Source of the DNA: Planctomycetota bacterium
GTDB lineage: Bacteria; Planctomycetota; Phycisphaerae; Sedimentisphaerales; SM23-30
Direction: 5' to 3'
DNA: 21,286 nucleotides
Assembly (NCBI GenBank): GCA_029573975.1
Contig: JAKQBU010000110.1
Location: 1 to 21,286 of the forward strand
A program made the translations under genes and the position numbers. Positions 16,195 to 21,286 of the stretch are shown here, one piece after another; the first letter of the stretch is position 1, and every line of letters begins with the position of its first letter. The notes under the pieces were generated by a model. It was not told the origin of the DNA and did no database searches. It saw only the letters and a list, made by a program, of their open reading frames with translations.

Positions 16195-17466
16195 TCAGAC
16201 AGCACTCTTCATGATTTCCTGCAATAACGTGGTGGCATAACAGCCCGAATCCAGCTCGAACCGCAGCTCCAGAAACTCCCCCAGCGGATCAACCCCGCTG
16301 GAAACCTGCACCTGGCGCGGCTGAAACCGCAGGGGACGCCGCCCGCCCCGCAGCCGGTATTGGTCGATCTTCTCCAGCAAAGAAGCAGTCACCTCCGTTT
16401 CCGCCAATCCTTTCTTTTCGATCTCACCCGCCGGCCCGGTCGCTTCGGTCATATGCTTGCCCAGCAGCGGTCCCGTCGGGCTGATTTCAAACCGGTCGCA
16501 TCTCCCCTGTTCCGCCTGGGCATCCTCCACCCGGAAACAGGCACCGTTCTCATGCTTATAGGCCATATCCCCGGCCAGCAGCCGGTCCACATCCGGCATC
16601 CGTGCAACTACCACCCGGTTGAATATCTCCGACTGAAACGCTGAAACAAACAGCCGCTTTAAATTTTTATCCACCGCATGAGAAGCAGCCTTCTTATTGC
16701 CTTTTCGCTGCAGCAGGGCCGACAGAGCCTTGCGGTGATCCCGAAAATGGCCCGGCCAGCACGCCAGCGCCTTCTCGTAGTCCCCCTGGTCATAATAGTT
16801 CCGGGCCTGCACCTCATTGGGACCATCCTCCGGCCGCGGCTGCCCCAGAAACAGATCCATAAATAATTCATATTCCCCGGTCACCATCGCCTTGCCCAGC
16901 TTATGCGTATCGCTGCGATTGCCGAACCGCTGCGGCCCGAAAAAGTTCGGCACCCCGCGCCGGCCCAAAACCTCCAGCACCGCCTGCGCCTGCTTCTGGA
17001 CCTGCGCCAGCGGCACGCGCATTTCCCGCACCCGGATGACAAAGCGATTCCCCTGCAAATGGCTGATCTTCAGCTTATTCGTGTGCCGGGTAGTTTCCAA
17101 TATCTTGACATTCGGAATCTCCAACTGCTCCAGCCGCTGCGGCTCGATATGTTCCACCGATATCCACTGCCGCGTTATCGCATAGGCATCCTTCAGCCCT
17201 GCATAGCCGATATCCCGCGCCGCGATCCCCAGCCCCCGGGCGATCTTGTGCAGCGCATCCATCGTGCTCAGCCCCTTTTTCTCCATCAGCGCATACACAT
17301 GCGTACCCTGCCCGCTGGCCGGATAGAGCGGTATCTCCTCCACCTGAAAATCCTTCTCACATACCTTGATCACCCCGCCAATCCCCGCTATCTCCGCCGT
17401 CAGGAATGGATAACTGCTTGCTACTTTTTCCGTCATAGAATTCTGCTTAAGCCCCAGGTTCCTCAA
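16195..17466 (-). CDS. truD: tRNA pseudouridine(13) synthase TruD
   Basis: A 423-residue protein from a TTG codon at 17466, which has AAGGA 4 bases upstream overlapping the ribokinase stop; an in-frame ATG at 17436 gives 413 residues but has a weaker ribosome site. The TruD signature GYAGLKDAYAITRQ (87-100) contains the catalytic Asp93. Further family motifs are KDFQVEEIP (38-46), NFFGPQRFG and SAFQSEIFNRVV. The enzyme turns uridine 13 of certain tRNAs into pseudouridine. The stop-start arrangement suggests translational coupling with the kinase gene before it. Length is above that of E. coli TruD (about 350), mainly in the central insertion domain. Confidence 0.95.
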   Translation of the reverse strand: MRNLGLKQNSMTEKVASSYPFLTAEIAGIGGVIKVCEKDFQVEEIPLYPASGQGTHVYALMEKKGLSTMDALHKIARGLGIAARDIGYAGLKDAYAITRQWISVEHIEPQRLEQLEIPNVKILETTRHTNKLKISHLQGNRFVIRVREMRVPLAQVQKQAQAVLEVLGRRGVPNFFGPQRFGNRSDTHKLGKAMVTGEYELFMDLFLGQPRPEDGPNEVQARNYYDQGDYEKALACWPGHFRDHRKALSALLQRKGNKKAASHAVDKNLKRLFVSAFQSEIFNRVVVARMPDVDRLLAGDMAYKHENGACFRVEDAQAEQGRCDRFEISPTGPLLGKHMTEATGPAGEIEKKGLAETEVTASLLEKIDQYRLRGGRRPLRFQPRQVQVSSGVDPLGEFLELRFELDSGCYATTLLQEIMKSAV

Positions 17467-17474
17467 AATATCCT

Positions 17475-18455
17475 TCAGCAGCTCCGCTGGATCAGCCGCA
17501 GCACCATATCCAGATGCGGCATCGAAGGCTGCGCACCAAACTTATGGCAGGCCAGCGCCCCCGCCGCCGCCGCAAAACGGGTCGCCTGAAACAAATCCCT
17601 CTCCCGCGCATACGCCACCGCAAACGCCCCGCAAAACGCATCCCCCGCCCCCGTCGTATCGACCACCTTGGCATTAAAGGGCGGCACATGAATCATATGC
17701 TCCTCCGTAATCGCCAGCGCCCCGCGCCGCCCCAGCGTCACCACCACCGTTTTCGCCCCCCGCCGGATCAGCGCCGTCCCCGCCAGCTTCGCCCCGTGAA
17801 TATCGTTCACCGGCTCCCCGCACAGCAGCGACGTCTCATCCTGGTTGGGTATCAGCACATCCGCCTGATACAATCCCGGATGAATCTTCTCCGGCGCCGG
17901 CGCCGGATTCAAAATCACCGGCACCTTATACTGATGCGCCTTTTCGATCGTATAACAGACCGTCTCCGCCGGGATTTCCAACTGCAGTACCACGATATCC
18001 GCCCCGGCAATCAGCTCTTCCTGCTCCTCGATATCTTCCCTGCTGACCAGCAGATTCGCACCGCCGGCGATGCAGATGGCATTTTCCCCCTTGTCATCCA
18101 CCGTAATCGTCGCCACCCCCGTACTGACTCCCTCGCTGATCATCACCCCGGATACATCGACGCCGTACCCCCTCAATCCCACCAGCAGCCGCTGCCCGAA
18201 ATCGTCATTGCCCACCCGCCCGATCATACTCACCTGGCCGCCGCACCGCGCCGCCGCCACCGCCTGATTGGCCCCCTTGCCCCCCGGCAGCGTCGAAAAA
18301 CTCCGCCCCGCGATCGTCTGGCCCGGCTGCGGAATGCTCGCCGCCCGGATCACCAGGTCCATATTGATACTGCCGACTACCAGCACCCGGGGGTTGCCCG
18401 CCGTTTCCGGCTGCCGGGCCTCGCCCGCCTCCGATTTCTCTTTTTCATCCATCAT
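17475..18455 (-). CDS. rbsK: Ribokinase-like PfkB family sugar kinase
   Basis: A 326-residue PfkB-fold kinase. The first PfkB signature lies at residues 57-69 (PGGKGANQAVAAA) and the second, DTTGAGDAF (266-274), holds the catalytic base Asp272. VGSINMDLV (27-35) is the typical ribokinase opening strand and NPAPA (183-187) the usual substrate-side motif. The 20 residues before NPRVLVVG are an unconserved polar extension (many Glu), and two adjacent ATG codons (18455, 18452) make the exact start uncertain by one residue. The enzyme phosphorylates D-ribose or a related sugar at O5. It leads a probable operon with truD and the glycosyltransferase. Ribokinase is the best match, but another sugar or nucleoside kinase remains possible. 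Confidence 0.88.
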   Translation of the reverse strand: MMDEKEKSEAGEARQPETAGNPRVLVVGSINMDLVIRAASIPQPGQTIAGRSFSTLPGGKGANQAVAAARCGGQVSMIGRVGNDDFGQRLLVGLRGYGVDVSGVMISEGVSTGVATITVDDKGENAICIAGGANLLVSREDIEEQEELIAGADIVVLQLEIPAETVCYTIEKAHQYKVPVILNPAPAPEKIHPGLYQADVLIPNQDETSLLCGEPVNDIHGAKLAGTALIRRGAKTVVVTLGRRGALAITEEHMIHVPPFNAKVVDTTGAGDAFCGAFAVAYARERDLFQATRFAAAAGALACHKFGAQPSMPHLDMVLRLIQRSC

Positions 18456-18622
18456 CGCCAGCCTCGCCTGTCCTTCGTAAATCCCTGACTTTCCGGCTCT
18501 ACATACTCATTCGCTTACCTATTCCTATCACCATACTCTATACCCATTCTCCCCGCAAATCTTTTTATATCCCTTTTTCCGCTCATTACCTCTGATCATG
18601 GCAATTTTAGTCCAGGGAAACG

Positions 18623-18650
18623 TTGTTTTTACCGGATTTTTCAGTACAAT
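18623..18650 (+). promoter_or_regulatory. Candidate sigma70-like promoter for truA
   Basis: TTGTTT (18623-18628) and TACAAT (18645-18650, 5 of 6 to the -10 consensus) are 16 bases apart, placing a start site near 18657, about 43 bases before the truA ATG. It sits in the 244-base divergent gap between the ribokinase gene and truA. The -35 match is moderate. No convincing promoter for the ribokinase side was found by eye in the rest of the gap. Confidence 0.45.
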
Positions 18651-18699
18651 ACTTACAGTAGTGTGGAATTTCCACTAAAATTCGCCTGAGACGGTACTT

Positions 18700-19467
18700 A
18701 TGAATCAAACCCCGGAACGTCCTTCTTACCCCCGTAAGCTCAAGCTGACCATTGCCTATGATGGCAGCGGCTATCATGGCTGGCAGCGGCAGCCCGGCGG
18801 CGTCCTCACCGTCCAGGAAACCCTCGAACACGCCCTGGCCCGCGTCGTCCAGCATCCCGTCGCCGTCCGCGGCGCCGGCCGCACCGACACCGGCGTCCAT
18901 GCTGCCGGCCAGGTCGCCGCCTTCTATACCAACTCCCCCATCCCCGCTGAGCGATTCTCCCATGCCCTCAACAGCCGGCTGCCCGCCGACATTCGCATCC
19001 GGCAGACCGAGGATGTGGACTTCTCCTTCGATCCCATCCTCTCCGTCCGCACCAAGCTCTATCGCTATACCGTCTTCAATCATGCCGACCTGCCCCCCCA
19101 GGCCGACAAATATTGTTACCATTTCTGGAAAACCTGCACCGTCGAACCCATGCAGCAGGCCGCCAAATTCTTCGTCGGCAAACATGATTTCACCAGCTTC
19201 TCCGCCGCCGGCTCCGTCCGCCAGACCATGGTCCGCACCCTCCTCCGCTGCCAGGTCCATCGCCAATACCACTGGATCTATTTCGACCTGGAGGCCGATG
19301 GCTTTCTCTACCACATGGTCCGCAATATCGTCGGCACGCTGCTGGAAATCGGCCGCGGCCACTGGCCCCCGGAAGCCATTCCGGAAATCCTCGCCGCCCA
19401 AAATCGCGCCGCCGCCGGACCCATGGTCCCCCCCAACGGCCTCTGTATGCAGTGGATAAAATATTGA
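18700..19467 (+). CDS. truA: tRNA pseudouridine(38-40) synthase TruA
   Basis: A 255-residue protein of normal TruA length. Hallmarks are AYDGSGYHGWQRQP (19-32), RGAGRTDTGVHA (57-68) with the catalytic Asp63, DFTSFSAAGS, and DGFLYHMVRNIVGTL. The enzyme makes pseudouridine at positions 38-40 in the anticodon arm of many tRNAs. It is divergent from the truD-containing operon and so lies close to a second tRNA pseudouridine synthase. A candidate promoter lies upstream, and the gene downstream begins 95 bases on. Confidence 0.96.
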   Translation: MNQTPERPSYPRKLKLTIAYDGSGYHGWQRQPGGVLTVQETLEHALARVVQHPVAVRGAGRTDTGVHAAGQVAAFYTNSPIPAERFSHALNSRLPADIRIRQTEDVDFSFDPILSVRTKLYRYTVFNHADLPPQADKYCYHFWKTCTVEPMQQAAKFFVGKHDFTSFSAAGSVRQTMVRTLLRCQVHRQYHWIYFDLEADGFLYHMVRNIVGTLLEIGRGHWPPEAIPEILAAQNRAAAGPMVPPNGLCMQWIKY

Positions 19468-19490
19468 CGGAATCGCCAAAATTCTATATT
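19464..19490 (+). promoter_or_regulatory. Weak candidate promoter before the GT4 glycosyltransferase
   Basis: TTGACG (19464-19469), overlapping the truA stop, and TATATT (19485-19490) are 15 bases apart, a short spacer. The hexamers are good (5 of 6 each), but the spacing makes the call tentative. Confidence 0.35.
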
Positions 19491-19540
19491 GTCATTCAAA
19501 AGCAGCTCTGGCTTCCCAAGTATAAGGGGTCTAAGAGCTT

Positions 19541-19556
19541 TTGACGCTGGCGTCAA
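19541..19556 (+). promoter_or_regulatory. Perfect 7-base dyad just before the GT4 start
   Basis: TTGACGC-TG-GCGTCAA is a perfect inverted repeat ending 6 bases before the ATG at 19563. It could be a protein operator or a small RNA hairpin that covers the translation start. No Shine-Dalgarno site is visible between it and the ATG. It lacks a T tract, so it is not a classical terminator. Confidence 0.5.
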
Positions 19557-19562
19557 TATTAG

Positions 19563-20786
19563 ATGAAAATCGTACATATCATAACACGCATGATTCTCGG
19601 CGGGGCCCAGGAAAACACCCTGCTCACCTGCGAAGGTCTGCACCGCCGCGGCCACGACGTTACCCTCATCACCGGCCCCGCCCTCGGTCCCGAAGGCCAG
19701 CTCCTGGACCGTGCCCATCGGGGCGGCTACCGGGTTATCGAACTAAACTGTCTCCGCCGGCAGATCAATCCCTTTTATGACCTGCCCGGCTATTACCGGC
19801 TCAAACACCTGCTGTCCGAGCTGAAACCGGACATCGTCCACACCCATTCCGCCAAAGGCGGTATCCTGGGCCGCTGGGCTGCCGCCGCCCTGCGCAGCCA
19901 AACCGATCCGGTCTGCTGCAAGGCCCTCGGCGAACTCCGCAAAGCCCAAACCCAGTCCTGCGCCCGGCCCCGCATCGTGCATACCATTCACGGCCTGGCC
20001 TTCCACCCCTACCAGCCGCACTGGCTCAACCGCCTTTACATCGCCATAGAAAAAAATGCCGCCCAAAACACCGACGCCTTCCTTTGCGTCGCCGACGCCA
20101 TGACGCAGCAGGCCCTGCAAGCCGGTATCGGCCGGCCCGAACAATTCACCCGTGTTTTCTCCGGCCTCGAAACCAAAAACTATCTCACCCAGCCATCCCC
20201 CCAACAGATAACTGCCCTTCGCCGCCAGCTAAACATCCCCCCCGACGCCCTCGTCATCGCCACCGTCGCTCGCCTGACCGACCTCAAAGGCCACGAATAC
20301 ATCATCGAATCCGCCCGCCAGATTACCCAAAACCACAAAAACGTCATCTGGCTTTTCATCGGCGATGGCCGCCTGCGTAGCCAGATCGAGGAACAAATTG
20401 CACAAAACAATCTGCAAAATCACTTCCGCCTGACCGGACTGGTCCCACCGGAGCAAGTCGGCCCGCTCCTCCACGCCGGCGATATCCTGGTCCATGCGTC
20501 CCTCCGCGAAGGTCTGGCCCGCGCTCTGCCCCAGGCCCTGCTCTGCGGCAAACCCGTCATCAGCTTCGATGTGGACGGCGCCCGCGAAGTCGTCATCAAC
20601 AATCAAACCGGCTATCTCATCCCTCCCAAAGATGTCGATGCCCTGATCACCGCCCAGGAAAAACTGATCAACGACCAGGACCTCCGCTGCCGACTGGGCC
20701 ATAATGGCCGGGAATTCTGCCGTAAAGAATTTGACCACGAAACAATGGTAGATAGAATAGAAAATGTGTATCAAACGCTTTTGTAG
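19563..20786 (+). CDS. Glycosyltransferase family 4 (GT-B fold)
   Basis: A 407-residue retaining glycosyltransferase without membrane segments. The N-terminal Rossmann half shows RMILGGAQENT (9-19) and VHTHSAKGGILGR (92-104); the C-terminal half shows VARLTDLKGHEYII (235-248), IGDGRLR and SLREGLARALPQALLCGKP (313-331) leading into DVDGAREVV. In the family EX7E motif the first Glu is E316, and the second position is Gln324. Residues of about 111-136 (two Cys, several Lys and Arg) interrupt the usual short link between AARLAG-type and VHTIHG segments. It probably builds a cell-surface or exopolysaccharide glycan from a nucleotide sugar. The acceptor and donor are unknown. Confidence 0.9.
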   Translation: MKIVHIITRMILGGAQENTLLTCEGLHRRGHDVTLITGPALGPEGQLLDRAHRGGYRVIELNCLRRQINPFYDLPGYYRLKHLLSELKPDIVHTHSAKGGILGRWAAAALRSQTDPVCCKALGELRKAQTQSCARPRIVHTIHGLAFHPYQPHWLNRLYIAIEKNAAQNTDAFLCVADAMTQQALQAGIGRPEQFTRVFSGLETKNYLTQPSPQQITALRRQLNIPPDALVIATVARLTDLKGHEYIIESARQITQNHKNVIWLFIGDGRLRSQIEEQIAQNNLQNHFRLTGLVPPEQVGPLLHAGDILVHASLREGLARALPQALLCGKPVISFDVDGAREVVINNQTGYLIPPKDVDALITAQEKLINDQDLRCRLGHNGREFCRKEFDHETMVDRIENVYQTLL

Positions 20787-20831
20787 GTCTAGGTGTGCAC
20801 CGCATACCTTTCCTTCTGACAGGAGTTCGCC

Positions 20832-21286
20832 ATGAAAAAAACCTTCCTGGTATTCACAATCGCCCTTTTTCTTACCACCTCCCTGCCTGCCCAGGACCAA
20901 CCCATCTGGGGTTTCGATAAATCCCACTGGCAGGAGGTCTCTTTCACCGCCAAATACGATAATACGGAACAGCTTTACACCCTTTTACTGCCCGAAAATT
21001 TCAATCCCGACCAGCGTTATAATCTCCTTCTCGTCTTTCACGGCATGGGCGGCGACCGCTGGCAGTTATATAATCTGCGTACCGAAGGCCCTTGCCAGGC
21101 TATCCTGGAGATCGCCCAGGAAAATCAGCTCATCGTCGTGGCTCCCGATTATCGCATTGACCAGTGGATGGGCCCCGCCGGCGAAGCTGATACCCTCCAG
21201 ATTCTCGTGGACCTCCAGCGGAAATATCTTATCAACAAAGTCTTCCTCACCGGCGGTTCCATGGGCGGTTCTTCCGTCCTCACCCT
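20832..21286 (+). CDS. Secreted alpha/beta hydrolase (esterase-like), N-terminal 151 codons, cut by window end
   Basis: ATG at 20832 has AGGAG 6 bases upstream. Residues 1-20 form a classical signal peptide (MKK, hydrophobic core, LPA/Q cleavage). The mature part shows LLLPENFNP, a strand then FHGMGGD (69-75) as oxyanion-hole loop, VVAPDYR, and GGSMGGSS (141-148) carrying the nucleophile Ser143 in a GxSxG-type elbow. This is an alpha/beta hydrolase of the dienelactone hydrolase, PHB-depolymerase or esterase-D type, possibly a carbohydrate esterase. The Asp and His of the triad lie beyond the window. It starts 45 bases after the glycosyltransferase stop. Confidence 0.85.
   Translation, partial: MKKTFLVFTIALFLTTSLPAQDQPIWGFDKSHWQEVSFTAKYDNTEQLYTLLLPENFNPDQRYNLLLVFHGMGGDRWQLYNLRTEGPCQAILEIAQENQLIVVAPDYRIDQWMGPAGEADTLQILVDLQRKYLINKVFLTGGSMGGSSVLT

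Noticed and set aside
19510..19541. Possible terminator after truA (AAAAGC...GAGCTTTT)
   Set aside because: Pairing is interrupted by a bulge and a long loop and there is no continuous T tract, so it was not called.

Overview
The window (21,286 bases, GC-rich, tightly packed) looks like a chromosomal segment of a PVC-group bacterium, most likely a planctomycete of the Phycisphaerae type. This is an inference from three things: several Tat-exported Gfo/Idh/MocA oxidoreductases beside xylose-isomerase-like TIM barrels and a DUF1080 protein, a tiny histone H1-like (Hc1) gene, and starts that sometimes lack a Shine-Dalgarno site. No rRNA, tRNA, CRISPR, insertion sequence or phage gene was seen, and no stretch over 300 bases lacks a gene.

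Region 1 (1-14002, + strand) is one long catabolic gene cluster. It begins before the window and ends at a strong intrinsic terminator (13971-14002). In order it holds: the C-terminal end of a tagatose/psicose-3-epimerase-like isomerase; two tandem paralogous Tat-exported oxidoreductases; a secreted HEAT-repeat protein ending in a DUF1080 (3-keto-disaccharide hydrolase) domain; a cytoplasmic TIM-barrel isomerase; a secreted right-handed beta-helix protein; a third Tat oxidoreductase; a Tat-exported TIM-barrel isomerase; a GH99/GH71-like lipoprotein; a cytoplasmic Gfo/Idh/MocA dehydrogenase; and a mannose-6-phosphate-isomerase-like cupin. Gaps are mostly 0-42 bases, so co-transcription is likely. 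The combination fits oxidative glycan breakdown: a sugar is oxidised to a 3-keto glycoside, the activated bond is cleaved by a DUF1080 or TIM-barrel enzyme, and the product is re-reduced or isomerised for central metabolism. Here much of the chemistry seems to be placed outside the cytoplasm. The substrate cannot be read from the sequence.

Region 2 (14006-18455, - strand) holds general cell functions: a FabZ-like dehydratase, a 56-residue Hc1-like DNA-binding protein with a recognisable sigma70-type promoter, and a probable ribokinase-truD-glycosyltransferase operon.

Region 3 (18623-21286, + strand) holds truA behind a candidate promoter, a GT4 glycosyltransferase preceded by a perfect short dyad, and the first 151 codons of a secreted alpha/beta hydrolase cut by the window end.
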